From Mycobacterium sp. ENV421 (lineage in GTDB: Bacteria > Actinomycetota > Actinomycetes > Mycobacteriales > Mycobacteriaceae): DNA of 64,000 nucleotides. Below are positions 34,250 to 42,661 of the stretch, in pieces (the first letter of the stretch is position 1; each line of letters starts with the position of its first letter). The position numbers and the translations under genes were made by a program. The notes below the pieces were generated by a model that saw only the letters and a list, made by a program, of their open reading frames with translations, did not search any database and was not told the origin of the DNA. Location of the stretch: positions 1 to 64,000 of the forward strand of contig NZ_PDHO01000019.1 of the NCBI RefSeq assembly GCF_002887815.1, in the 5' to 3' direction.

Positions 34250-35812
34250 ATGAAACTCACGTCGGGAATCGCACCGCTGGCGCTCGTCGCGCTGCTGTTC
34301 GCCGGGACGGCATGCTCAGGAAAGACCAACAGTCCCAACAACACTGCCGCCGAGGCGTCGACGGTGCGCACTCCGCTGATGTCCGACCCGCCGCCGCTGG
34401 ACCCCGACACGTTCTACCAGCCCGAGGGCTTGCTGATCATGACCTCGACCTACCAGGGGCTGCTCCAGTACGCCCCCGGGACGACGAAGATCGAGCCCTT
34501 GCTGGCCACCAAGTGGGACGTCACCCCGGACGGCCTGACGTATACCTTCACCCTGCGGGACGGCGTCAAATTCGCCGACGGCACCCCGTTCGACTCCGCG
34601 GCCGCCAAGGCCAGCTTCCAGCGGCGGATCGACATGAACGCCGGTCCGGCCTACATGCTCGCCGACGTCAAGGACATGCAGACGCCGGACCCGCACACCT
34701 TCGTGGTCACCCTCACCAAACCCGTTGCGCCCTTTCTGGATTACCTCGCGTCCCCGTACGGCCCGTTGATGACCAGCCCGACCGCCGTCGCGCAGCACGC
34801 CACCGGCGGCGATCATGCCTCGGCGTGGCTGGCCTCGCACACCGCCGGGACCGGTCCCTACGAGCTGACCGACGCCGTGCAGGCCAGCCACTACACGATG
34901 AGCGCGAACAAGAACTACTGGGGCCCGGCGCCGGAGATCACCTCGGTGCAGATGCCGGTGGTGACCGCTTCCGCGGTACAGCGGCTCCAGCTCGGCAACG
35001 GCGAGCTCGACATGATCCTGCACGGGCTGTCCAAAGGTGATTACGAAGCCCTGGCCACCGGTCCAGACACCGAGGTGCTGCAGCAGAATGCGCTGATCAA
35101 GACCATGGTCATGGTGAATCCGGCGTCGGCGGTCTTCGCCTCGAAGGACGCCCGAGCGGCACTGTCGGCCGCACTCGACCAGAATGCCTTGACCACACAG
35201 GTTTTCGGTGCGCAGGGATCGCCGTCCACGCAGTTCTACCCGACCGGGATGATGCCGGACGGGGCGGTGCCCGACACGCACGTCTACGACCCGTCGAAGC
35301 TGGCCGCACTCGGCAAGAATGGCGGTGACGTCTCGATCGGCTATCCGTCCGGCGACAGCAGCCTGCAGGACCTGGCCAACCAGACCCAGGTGATCCTGCA
35401 GACCGCGGGCTTCAAGGCGACGGTCCGCGACTTCCCGTCGGCACAGCTGTTCGCACTGCCCCAAAACCCGGACCAGCGCCCTGACCTGTTCGCGGAGTCG
35501 TGGAATCCTGATGCCGCGCACCCCGATACCTACTCGCGCATCTACCAGTACACCAACGCGCCGGTGAACATCCAGGGCTGCTCGGTGCCGGAGGCCGACA
35601 AGCTCCTCGACGCCGGTAGCGCCGAACCCGACCCGGCGAAATCACAGGCACTGTATGTCGAGGCAGCCAAGGCCTACCGCGACTCGCTGTGCTGGATCAA
35701 CCTGACCGATCTGCACAACACGGTGGCCGCCCGCAAGGGTTACTCCGGGTGGCAGAGCCAGCCGGCCTGGATGTGGGACACCGACTTCTCCACCCTCAAG
35801 CACCAGGGATGA
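34250..35812 (+). CDS. Family-5 solute-binding lipoprotein (ABC importer)
   Basis: This 520-aa extracytoplasmic solute-binding protein is of family 5 (DppA/OppA/NikA). The signal peptide ends in the lipobox AGTACSG, with the cysteine near residue 23. The mature protein has the family signature around YTFTLRDGVKFADGTPFDSAAAKASF. Family 5 binds peptides, nickel or small cationic compounds. Permease and ATPase genes that would normally follow are absent; instead a TetR gene overlaps by 4 bp and two ureohydrolases come next. It may therefore share another importer or act as a sensor. The ligand is inferred to be a guanidino compound or peptide. Confidence 0.87.
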   Translation: MKLTSGIAPLALVALLFAGTACSGKTNSPNNTAAEASTVRTPLMSDPPPLDPDTFYQPEGLLIMTSTYQGLLQYAPGTTKIEPLLATKWDVTPDGLTYTFTLRDGVKFADGTPFDSAAAKASFQRRIDMNAGPAYMLADVKDMQTPDPHTFVVTLTKPVAPFLDYLASPYGPLMTSPTAVAQHATGGDHASAWLASHTAGTGPYELTDAVQASHYTMSANKNYWGPAPEITSVQMPVVTASAVQRLQLGNGELDMILHGLSKGDYEALATGPDTEVLQQNALIKTMVMVNPASAVFASKDARAALSAALDQNALTTQVFGAQGSPSTQFYPTGMMPDGAVPDTHVYDPSKLAALGKNGGDVSIGYPSGDSSLQDLANQTQVILQTAGFKATVRDFPSAQLFALPQNPDQRPDLFAESWNPDAAHPDTYSRIYQYTNAPVNIQGCSVPEADKLLDAGSAEPDPAKSQALYVEAAKAYRDSLCWINLTDLHNTVAARKGYSGWQSQPAWMWDTDFSTLKHQG

Positions 35813-36411
35813 CGGCTGGCACCACCGCTCGCGGTGCGGCGCGCCGAACCGAGATCATCGACGCCGCAATCGAAGTGATGGCACAGGTCGGCCTGGCCGG
35901 GCTCTCGATGCGCCTGGTGGCCAACCAGGCCCAGATCCCACTGGGCGCGCTCAGCTACTACTTCGACGACAAGTCCGACCTGATCGCGCAGGCGTTCGCC
36001 CAGTTGTCGGACCGCGAGATCGACCGGGTCGTCGCCACCGCGGAGCGGCTCGAGCCGTCCATGCCCGCCGAGCGGCTCGCCGATCTGGTCGCCGACATGA
36101 TCATCGACGGGTTCAGTTCGCCACCCGGGGCGATCGTCACCCGCTACGAACTGGTCACCGAGGCCAGCCGCGACGAGCGCCTGCGCCCGATGTTCGAAGC
36201 CTGGTACGCGGCAATGATTCCCGCGCTCAGCAGGCTCTTCCGCGACATCGGCTCGGGACAACCTGAACTCGACTCGCGCACCGTGATGGCGGTGATGGCC
36301 GGCCTGGAGATCGACAACCTCTACCGCCCGCTGGGCCCGGTGGACAAGCGCCGGATCCGGGCGACCCTGCGCCACGTATTCACAGCAGTGATCGCACTGC
36401 ACAAGACCTGA
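35809..36411 (+). CDS. TetR-family regulator of the ureohydrolase operon
   Basis: This 200-aa TetR regulator has an N-terminal helix-turn-helix (about residues 12-58, RRTEIIDAAIEVMAQVGLAGLSMRLVANQA and SYYFDDKSDLI). The remaining helical ligand-binding domain is unassigned. ATG 35809 overlaps the lipoprotein stop (ATGA). It sits between the binding protein and the ureohydrolases in one operon and probably autoregulates via the dyad at 34167-34191. Effector unknown. Confidence 0.87.
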   Translation: MTAGTTARGAARRTEIIDAAIEVMAQVGLAGLSMRLVANQAQIPLGALSYYFDDKSDLIAQAFAQLSDREIDRVVATAERLEPSMPAERLADLVADMIIDGFSSPPGAIVTRYELVTEASRDERLRPMFEAWYAAMIPALSRLFRDIGSGQPELDSRTVMAVMAGLEIDNLYRPLGPVDKRRIRATLRHVFTAVIALHKT

Positions 36412-36430
36412 GCAACGAAAGGCAGCACCT

Positions 36431-37525
36431 ATGGCAGGCGTCCTGTTCGGTCCGGACATCACCTTTCTCGGCGTCCCCCGATGCGACCTCACCGACGAAT
36501 CCAGTTATGCCGACGCCGATATCGTCATCCTCGGCGCCCCACTGGATGGCGGCACCAGCTACCGCTCCGGCGCCCGGTTCGGCCCGTCAGCGCTGCGTCA
36601 GGCGTGTTACCTGCCGCAGGACGGCTCCCGGCCCAGCCTCGCGCTGCGCGTCGACGGCCTCAAAGACCTGCGCGTCTACGACGCAGGCGACGTGATGCTC
36701 TACAGCGGCGACATCGAGCAGGCCGTGAAGATGATCGAGGAGGACGTCTACAAGATCACCGCCGCAGGCGCAATCCCGATCGTCCTCGGCGGTGACCACA
36801 CCATCGCCTGGCCTGACCATACCGGGGTCGCGCGCCACTACGGGTTCGGCAACGTCTCGATGATCCATTTCGACGCCCATGCCGACACCGGCGACATTCT
36901 CAACGGCTCTCTCGTCGGCCACGGCACCCCGATGCGCAGGCTCATCGAATCCGGCGCGCTGCGGGGAGATCGGTTCCTGCAGCTGGGATTGCGCGGATAC
37001 TGGCCCGACGAGCCCGTACTGCAGTGGATGGCAGCGAACGGCCTGCGGTCCTATGAGATGACCGAGATCGTCGCCAGGGGCCTGGAGCCCTGCCTGACCG
37101 AGGCGTTCGAGATCGCCACCACCGACTGCGAGGGCGTGTTCATCTCCGTCGACATCGACGTGTGCGATCCCGGCCACGCCCCCGGAACGGGAACACCTGA
37201 GCCTGGCGGCTTCTCGGCCCGCGAACTACTCGACGCCGTGCGGCGCATCTGCTACGAGTTGCCCGTCGTCGGGGTGGACGTGGTGGAGGTGGCGCCACCC
37301 TACGACCACGCCGACATCACCGCATTGCTCGGCAATCGTGTGGTCCTGGAGGTCATCTCCGCGATCGCCCGCCGCCGCAAGGACAAGGCGAGCGGCACCA
37401 CCTGGGATCCGATGCAACCGCTGCTCGCCGGACGCGAGGCGGACGAACAGCTCCGGCTGATCACCGAGGGCGAGCAAGCTCGCCGCCGCGGTGACGGCGG
37501 GGCCCGACCACATCACCACCACTGA
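36431..37525 (+). CDS. Arginase-family ureohydrolase I with natural His tail
   Basis: This 364-aa member of the arginase/agmatinase family hydrolyses a guanidino group to urea and an amine at a two-metal centre. All ligand motifs are present: GGDHT (H123), FDAHAD (D148, H150, D152) and SVDIDVCDP (D241, D243). It is about 45 residues longer than ureohydrolase II, because of a polar C-terminal extension that ends in four histidines (RPHHHH). The substrate could be agmatine, guanidinobutyrate, guanidine or creatine; the motifs do not distinguish these. The next ureohydrolase gene starts on its last base (TGATG), so both are translated together. Confidence 0.88.
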   Translation: MAGVLFGPDITFLGVPRCDLTDESSYADADIVILGAPLDGGTSYRSGARFGPSALRQACYLPQDGSRPSLALRVDGLKDLRVYDAGDVMLYSGDIEQAVKMIEEDVYKITAAGAIPIVLGGDHTIAWPDHTGVARHYGFGNVSMIHFDAHADTGDILNGSLVGHGTPMRRLIESGALRGDRFLQLGLRGYWPDEPVLQWMAANGLRSYEMTEIVARGLEPCLTEAFEIATTDCEGVFISVDIDVCDPGHAPGTGTPEPGGFSARELLDAVRRICYELPVVGVDVVEVAPPYDHADITALLGNRVVLEVISAIARRRKDKASGTTWDPMQPLLAGREADEQLRLITEGEQARRRGDGGARPHHHH

Positions 37526-38475
37526 TGTCCGAGACACCCGTCGGCGCCACGCCGTCGACCCAGGTCCCCCGCTACGCGGGCAAGGGCACCTTCGCGCGGA
37601 TCGCCGACATCCGCGAGGTGGCCGACTACGACATCGCGGTGGTGGGTCTGCCGTTCGACGGCGGCACCTCCTACCGGCCGGGGGCGCGGTTCGGCCCGAT
37701 GGCGGTGCGCCAGGCGGCGCGCACCCTGCGTCCCGGCTATCACGTCGAATTCGGTGTCGCCCCGCTGGAAGAGGTGCAGATCGTCGACGCCGGAGACGTG
37801 ACGATCACGCCGTTCGACATCGCGGAAGCCTGCACGCAGATCGAGAACGGTATGCGCGACATCATCGGCCGGCGGGAGCGCAGGTTCGTCGCGATCGGCG
37901 GTGACCACACCGTCGCACTGCCGAATCTTCGCGCGCTGCACGCCGTCCACGGGCCGCTGGCACTCGTGCATTTCGACGCCCACCTCGACACCTGGGACAC
38001 CTACTTCAAGGCGCCGGTCACCCACGGCACCCCGTTCCGCCGGGCGTTCGAGGAGGGCCTGCTCATCGAGGACCACTCGATCCACGTCGGCATCCGCGGC
38101 CCGATCTATGACCGGATGGACCTCGAGGACGACGCCCGGATGGGATTCCGGATCATCCGGGCCGGCGACCTCGACGTGATGGGCGTCGAGACTGCCGTCG
38201 ATGTCGTCGCCCGGCGTGTCGACGATCTGCCGGTGTACCTGTCGATCGACATCGATGTCCTCGATCCCGCCTTCGCGCCCGGCACCGGCACTCCCGAATC
38301 CGGCGGGCTGACCTCCCGCGAACTCCTGCGAATGCTGCGCCGTCTCAACGGGATCAACGTGGTCGGGGCGGATGTCGTGGAAGTCGCACCCGCCTACGAC
38401 CACGCCGAGATCACCTCGATCGCCGCCGCGACGGTGGTCTTCGATCTGTTGAGTCTGATCGTCGCCAACAGCTGA
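37525..38475 (+). CDS. Arginase-family ureohydrolase II (agmatinase-like)
   Basis: This 316-aa member of the ureohydrolase family has the length of agmatinase or guanidinobutyrase. Metal ligands are GGDHT (H128), FDAHLD (D151, H153, D155) and SIDIDVLDP (D242, D244), all intact. It diverges clearly from its neighbour (different N-terminus and substrate loop THGTPFRRAFEEG), so the pair is not a recent duplication. It may use a second guanidino substrate or form a mixed oligomer with ureohydrolase I. It ends 3 bp from the convergent class II aldolase gene. Confidence 0.88.
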   Translation: MSETPVGATPSTQVPRYAGKGTFARIADIREVADYDIAVVGLPFDGGTSYRPGARFGPMAVRQAARTLRPGYHVEFGVAPLEEVQIVDAGDVTITPFDIAEACTQIENGMRDIIGRRERRFVAIGGDHTVALPNLRALHAVHGPLALVHFDAHLDTWDTYFKAPVTHGTPFRRAFEEGLLIEDHSIHVGIRGPIYDRMDLEDDARMGFRIIRAGDLDVMGVETAVDVVARRVDDLPVYLSIDIDVLDPAFAPGTGTPESGGLTSRELLRMLRRLNGINVVGADVVEVAPAYDHAEITSIAAATVVFDLLSLIVANS

Positions 38476-38478
38476 GCG

Positions 38479-39243
38479 TCAAACAAAGTCTGGAACGTAA
38501 GTTCTTTGCGCCCACTGGAATACCTGCCAGGCAGCGACCTCGTCGAACATGTCGTGCACCCGCCGGGCGGCCTCGGCCCCGATCGGCTTGGCGTCGCGCG
38601 CCTTCACCTGAACCTCAGCGCTGCGCTCCATCATCAGGAAGTACCCGACCGCCGCATCGACGCTGCCGCCGACGGTCAGCAGTCCGTGGTTGCGCAGAAT
38701 CGCCGCCCGGGCGCCGCCGATGGCAGCGGCGATGCGCTTGCCCCCGTCGGTCGAGCCGATGTTGACCTCCTCGTCGTCGAAGATCTCGTGATCGTCGAAG
38801 AACGCACAGGCTTCCTGCGAGATCGGGGTCAGCTTGGTGACTTCCGCGGAAAATGGTGTGCCGTAAGGGGTGTGGCAATGCGCGGCGGCAACGACGTCGG
38901 GGCGGGCCTCGTGCAGCGGGGCGTGGATGTAGTAGGCGGCCACATTGATCTGGGCCCCGTCGTTGATCTGGCCGCCGTCGGCCGTCCCGTCGGCGTGCAC
39001 CAGCACCAGATCGTCGGGGGTCATGAACCGGAACGGCACCCCGTAGCGGCCGAGCCAGAAAGACTCGGGCTGCTCCGGGTCGCGAGCCGAGATGTGGCCG
39101 TCGCCCAGCGAACCCCAGCCCATGGCGCCGAACACCCGGTACGCCAGCGCCAGACGCCGCTTGCGGTGCTCGCGCAATTCGACGGGATCGGTGATCACCG
39201 GTTCGCCGGCGTACGGGTCGAGAAAATCGCTCGGGTCAGTCAC
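38479..39243 (-). CDS. Class II aldolase/adducin-family protein
   Basis: This 254-aa class II aldolase/adducin fold protein has the zinc histidines AAHCHTPYG and LRNHGLLTVGG. Members cleave or epimerise phosphorylated hydroxy-carbonyl compounds or decarboxylate ketoacids; the exact reaction is not predictable. GTG 39243, with AGGA eight bases ahead, is the best start, giving VTDPSDFLDPYAGEP. A longer frame upstream overlaps the divergent dehydrogenase and is rejected. It shares a 57-bp divergent promoter with that dehydrogenase, containing a 23-bp dyad. Confidence 0.85.
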   Translation of the reverse strand: MTDPSDFLDPYAGEPVITDPVELREHRKRRLALAYRVFGAMGWGSLGDGHISARDPEQPESFWLGRYGVPFRFMTPDDLVLVHADGTADGGQINDGAQINVAAYYIHAPLHEARPDVVAAAHCHTPYGTPFSAEVTKLTPISQEACAFFDDHEIFDDEEVNIGSTDGGKRIAAAIGGARAAILRNHGLLTVGGSVDAAVGYFLMMERSAEVQVKARDAKPIGAEAARRVHDMFDEVAAWQVFQWAQRTYVPDFV

Positions 39244-39261
39244 GATGGTCCTGTTCAATGG

Positions 39262-39284
39262 TGTCCAAATACGATATCGAAATT
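39262..39284. promoter_or_regulatory. 23-bp dyad operator between aldolase and dehydrogenase
   Basis: The layout is TGTCCAAATA-CGA-TATCGAAATT. It shares the right half TATCGAAA and the 10-3-10 spacing with the perfect dyad at 40319-40341. It fills the middle of the 57-bp divergent promoter, so a single regulator could control both genes. The TetR at 42658-43353 is the likely ligand. Confidence 0.6.
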
Positions 39285-39300
39285 GTTCGCCGGCGTCGCG

Positions 39301-40293
39301 GTGAGCCGAACGGAGCAGAGTGTGTCGAGCCGTCCGCTGGTCCTGGTCATCGCCGAACCCGACCCCGAGCTGCCACCCCCGCCGCTCGCCCTGATCCCGC
39401 CCGACGTCGACGTCGTCGAGGTGCACGGGACACCCACTACAGAACAGCTCGCCGATGCCGAAGTGCTGTACGTGTGGGACCACCGCTTCGCCGATCTGGC
39501 GCCGGTGTTGCGCGGCGCCGACCGGCTGCGCTGGGTGCACGCCGCGTCGGTGGGGGTCAACCGGCTGATCTGCCCAGAGCTCGCCCAGAGCCAGGTCACG
39601 CTGACCAGCTCGCGCGGCGTCTTCGACACCTCGATCGCCGAGTGGGTGCTCGCCGCCGTGCTCAGCTTCGTCAAAGGCCTTCCGCACACGCTCGCGCTGC
39701 AGCGCGAGCACACCTGGCACTACCGCACCACCGGCCGGCTGGCCGGCAAGCGAGCCGCCGTCATCGGCACCGGTTCGATCGGGCGAGCCATCGCCGACCG
39801 TCTGAGCAGGCTCGATGTTGAGGTGACACTGGTCGGCCGCACCTCGGGTGAGGACCCGCGCTTCGGCGCGATCCGCGGAGCCGTCGACCTGAGCGCGGTG
39901 GCGGCCGACGTCGACATCCTGGTCGCCGCGGTGCCGCTGACCGCGGCCACCACCGGGCTGATCGACGCGGAGGTGCTGGCCGCGCTGGGGCCGGCCGGCT
40001 TCGTGGTCAACGTCGGGCGGGGACCCACCGTGGTCGAGGCCGTGCTCGTCGAGGCGTTGCGGACGGGCGCCATCGCCGGGGCCGCGCTCGACGTGTTCGA
40101 GGTCGAGCCGCTGCCCGCGGACTCGCCGCTGTGGTCGATGCCCGGCGTCCTGGTGTCACCCCACATGTCCGGCGATTACGTGGGGTTCGAGATCGACATG
40201 ATGGGCGTGTTCGTCGACAACCTCGGGCGCTGGCTGCGCGGCGAGGAGCTGCGCAACATCGTCGATCCGGGCGTCGGATACGTGCGGGGCTGA
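39301..40293 (+). CDS. D-isomer-specific 2-hydroxyacid dehydrogenase
   Basis: This 330-aa NAD(P)-dependent dehydrogenase of the D-2-hydroxyacid family has Rossmann motif GTGSIG (about 155-160), catalytic arginine in NVGRGPTV, and glutamate and histidine in DVFEVEPLP and VSPHMSG. It interconverts a 2-hydroxyacid and a 2-oxoacid. GTG 39301 or GTG 39322 are both plausible; I take the first. It is the first plus-strand gene after the operator at 39262 and is followed, 106 bp later, by the creatininase. Confidence 0.88.
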   Translation: MSRTEQSVSSRPLVLVIAEPDPELPPPPLALIPPDVDVVEVHGTPTTEQLADAEVLYVWDHRFADLAPVLRGADRLRWVHAASVGVNRLICPELAQSQVTLTSSRGVFDTSIAEWVLAAVLSFVKGLPHTLALQREHTWHYRTTGRLAGKRAAVIGTGSIGRAIADRLSRLDVEVTLVGRTSGEDPRFGAIRGAVDLSAVAADVDILVAAVPLTAATTGLIDAEVLAALGPAGFVVNVGRGPTVVEAVLVEALRTGAIAGAALDVFEVEPLPADSPLWSMPGVLVSPHMSGDYVGFEIDMMGVFVDNLGRWLRGEELRNIVDPGVGYVRG

Positions 40294-40318
40294 CGGTGTT
40301 TCGGATGGGATAATCCGC

Positions 40319-40341
40319 TGTTTCGATAATGTATCGAAACA
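40319..40341. promoter_or_regulatory. Perfect 23-bp dyad operator upstream of creatininase
   Basis: The sequence TGTTTCGATA-ATG-TATCGAAACA is a perfect 10-bp inverted repeat with a 3-base spacer. It lies 58 bp upstream of the creatininase start, inside an AT-richer gap. A related copy lies at 39262-39284. Confidence 0.8.
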
Positions 40342-40399
40342 GCCGGTATCGCTCCGTCGTGTTATCAATTGTCCGTCTCCGAATGAATAAAGGTGAGCG

Positions 40400-41233
40400 A
40401 TGATCGACGACCTGATGCGACCCGTCATCGGCGCGGGCACCACCGAATACGAGTGGATGACCTGGCCCGAGATCGCGGCCGCCGCTGCAGCCGACGCGCC
40501 GGTCGTCATCGCGGTGGGTTCCACCGAACAACACGGGCCGCACCTGCCGGTGAGCGCGGACTGGGTGATCCCACAGACGCTGCTTCGGCTGGCGGCGGCC
40601 AAACGTCCGTTCGTGGTGGGCCCGGCACTGCGGCTCGGCTACCGGTCCCGGCCGGCCAGCGGCGGCGGACAGCAGTTCCCCGGCACGCTGTCGTTGCGCG
40701 CCACCACCTTCATCGCGATGATCGAAGACCTGCTCGACGAGTTGATCCGCACGGGATTCCGCCGAATCATGTTGTACAACTGGCACTTCGAGAACACGAA
40801 CTTCGTCTACGAACCGGCCTACCTGGTGTCAGGCCGCTCCCCCGGCGTGAAGATCGTCGTCGTCGAGAACGCGATGCCCGAGTTCGGGGCGGCCGACCTG
40901 GATGTGCTGTTCCCCGACGGCTTTCCCGGCCTCGCGCTCGAACACGCCGCGGTGATCGAGACGTCCCTGTTCGAATACCTCCGACCCGCCACCGTGCGAA
41001 TGGATCGCATCGTCGACGACGCACCGGCCCGAAACGTGCCGTGGGACGTCCTGCCGATCGAGGCGTCGATGTCGACCGCCACCGGGGTGCTCGCGTCGGC
41101 GACCCAGGCCACTGCCGCCAAGGGTGAGTTGCTGGCCGAGCGGATCGTCGACCACATCGTGTCCATCCTCGACGCCGAGTTCGAGCCGATCGAGCGCGAC
41201 GCGATGCTGCTGACCGCCGACCGGGACAGCTGA
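40400..41233 (+). CDS. Creatininase (creatinine amidohydrolase) family enzyme
   Basis: This 277-aa protein resembles true Pseudomonas creatininase over its length rather than MftE/ArfB-type relatives. GSTEQHGPHLP carries metal residues E43 and H45, D54 follows, and NWHFENT gives H129 and E131. Shared stretches include the RSRPASGGGQQFPGTLSL loop, the FPDGFPGLALEHAAVIETSLF segment and the KGELLAE tail. True creatininase opens the creatinine ring to creatine reversibly at a binuclear metal site. A closely related cyclic amide is the alternative substrate. Two SDR genes and a TetR gene follow with overlapping starts, under a dyad operator at 40319. Confidence 0.85.
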   Translation: MIDDLMRPVIGAGTTEYEWMTWPEIAAAAAADAPVVIAVGSTEQHGPHLPVSADWVIPQTLLRLAAAKRPFVVGPALRLGYRSRPASGGGQQFPGTLSLRATTFIAMIEDLLDELIRTGFRRIMLYNWHFENTNFVYEPAYLVSGRSPGVKIVVVENAMPEFGAADLDVLFPDGFPGLALEHAAVIETSLFEYLRPATVRMDRIVDDAPARNVPWDVLPIEASMSTATGVLASATQATAAKGELLAERIVDHIVSILDAEFEPIERDAMLLTADRDS

Positions 41234-41234
41234 C

Positions 41235-41945
41235 ATGACAGGCACAGCCCTGGTCACCGGCGGCGCCACCGGGATGGGCCGGGCCACGGCGTATCTGCTC
41301 GCCGCGCGCGGATACCGGGTGGCCATCGACCATCTCGGTTCCGCGGCCCAGGCCGAACAGGTCGCCGGCGACATCGGCGGCATCGCCTACGAGGCCGACG
41401 TCGCCGACATCGGGGCCGTCGAGGCACTCGTCTGCGCGGTCGAGTCCGATCTCGGCCCGATCGACGTCGCGGTGGCCTGCGCGGGTTTCGACGTCGACGT
41501 CCCGCTGGCGGAGGTCACCGAAGACCTGTGGCACCGCAGCCTCGAGGTGATGCTCGGCGGCTGCGCCAATGTGATCGCGACCGTCGGGCCACGGATGCGG
41601 GCGCGACGACGGGGCTCCATAGTCGGGATCTCCTCGGAGCTGGCCCTGCTCGGCGACGAGAACCATGTGCCGTACGTGACGGCGAAGTCGGCCATGATCG
41701 GGCTGGTTCGCTCGATCGCCCCCGAGTACGGCCCGGATCAGGTGCGCGTCAACATCGTGTGCCCGGGTCCCACCGACACCGCGATGCTCACCGAGCGGTG
41801 GCGAGGCGAGGACTACCGGAACAGCATCGCGCTCAACCGGTTCGGCACGCCCGACGAACTGGCCCGCGCGATCGTTGACGTCGCCGAGTGGACCTGGCTG
41901 ACCGGCCAGGTGATCTCGCCCAACGGCGGCGTGGTGATCCAGTGA
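41235..41945 (+). CDS. Short-chain dehydrogenase/reductase A of creatininase operon
   Basis: This 236-aa SDR has TGGATGMGRA as its nucleotide-binding loop, ACAGF in place of NNAG, catalytic serine in GISSE, and YVTAKSA as the YxxxK. The end, GQVISPNGGVVIQ, fits the FabG-like class. It is 1 bp after the creatininase and overlaps the next SDR by 4 bp (GTGA), so it is part of that operon. The substrate is likely an alcohol or hydroxyacid intermediate of the same pathway. Confidence 0.87.
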   Translation: MTGTALVTGGATGMGRATAYLLAARGYRVAIDHLGSAAQAEQVAGDIGGIAYEADVADIGAVEALVCAVESDLGPIDVAVACAGFDVDVPLAEVTEDLWHRSLEVMLGGCANVIATVGPRMRARRRGSIVGISSELALLGDENHVPYVTAKSAMIGLVRSIAPEYGPDQVRVNIVCPGPTDTAMLTERWRGEDYRNSIALNRFGTPDELARAIVDVAEWTWLTGQVISPNGGVVIQ

Positions 41946-42661
41946 GCGGGCAGATTGCATTGGTGACCGGTGCCGCGGGCGGAATCGGCCGCGCGATCGT
42001 GGCGGCGCTGGCCGACGCGGGCTGGACCGTCGTCGCCACGGACCTCCCCGATACCGGCGAAATCCCCGGCGCCGCAACGACAATCCCCGTCGATCTGCGC
42101 GGCCGGGCCGCATGCCACGCACTGGTGGACGCCGTCATCGCTGGATTCGGCCGGCTCGACCTGCTGGTGAACAACGCGGCCACGATGACGGCCGTCGACC
42201 CGACTCCCGCCACGATGGAGCTGTGGTGGCGCGATATCGAGGTGAACCTGTCCTCGCCGCTGTGGCTGACCCAGGCCGCGGCGCCGGCGCTGCGAGAGGC
42301 CGGCGGGCAGGTGGTGAACATGTGCAGCATCTCCGGGCTGCGCGGCGAACCGGGCTTCAGCGCCTACGCGGCCAGTAAAGCCGGCCTGCTCGGGATGACC
42401 CGTTCGCTGGCCCGCGAACTGGCCCCGGACGTGCGGGTCAATGCGGTCGCCCCGGGCCCCACCGACACCGAACAACTTCACCGCGACGCCGAGTTTCGCG
42501 GGGTCAGCCTGCCGCAGATGCACCGCGAGTACAGCGCCGACATGCCGATCGGACGGCTGATCCAGCCCGGCGAGGTGGCCGACGTGGTGCGCTTCCTGGC
42601 CGGCACGCGATCGTTCACCGGCGAGTGCGTACAGATCAACGGGGGGATGTTGATGTCGTGA
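41942..42661 (+). CDS. Short-chain dehydrogenase/reductase B of creatininase operon
   Basis: This 239-aa SDR has TGAAGGIGRA, NNAA, CSISGLRG and YAASKAG in order, so the catalytic triad is complete. GTG 41942 overlaps the stop of SDR A. The product is a clear paralogue of SDR A but differs in the substrate region (QMHREYSADMPIGRLIQPGEV), suggesting it acts on a different intermediate. The following TetR gene starts inside its last codon (GTGA). Confidence 0.88.
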   Translation: MSGQIALVTGAAGGIGRAIVAALADAGWTVVATDLPDTGEIPGAATTIPVDLRGRAACHALVDAVIAGFGRLDLLVNNAATMTAVDPTPATMELWWRDIEVNLSSPLWLTQAAAPALREAGGQVVNMCSISGLRGEPGFSAYAASKAGLLGMTRSLARELAPDVRVNAVAPGPTDTEQLHRDAEFRGVSLPQMHREYSADMPIGRLIQPGEVADVVRFLAGTRSFTGECVQINGGMLMS

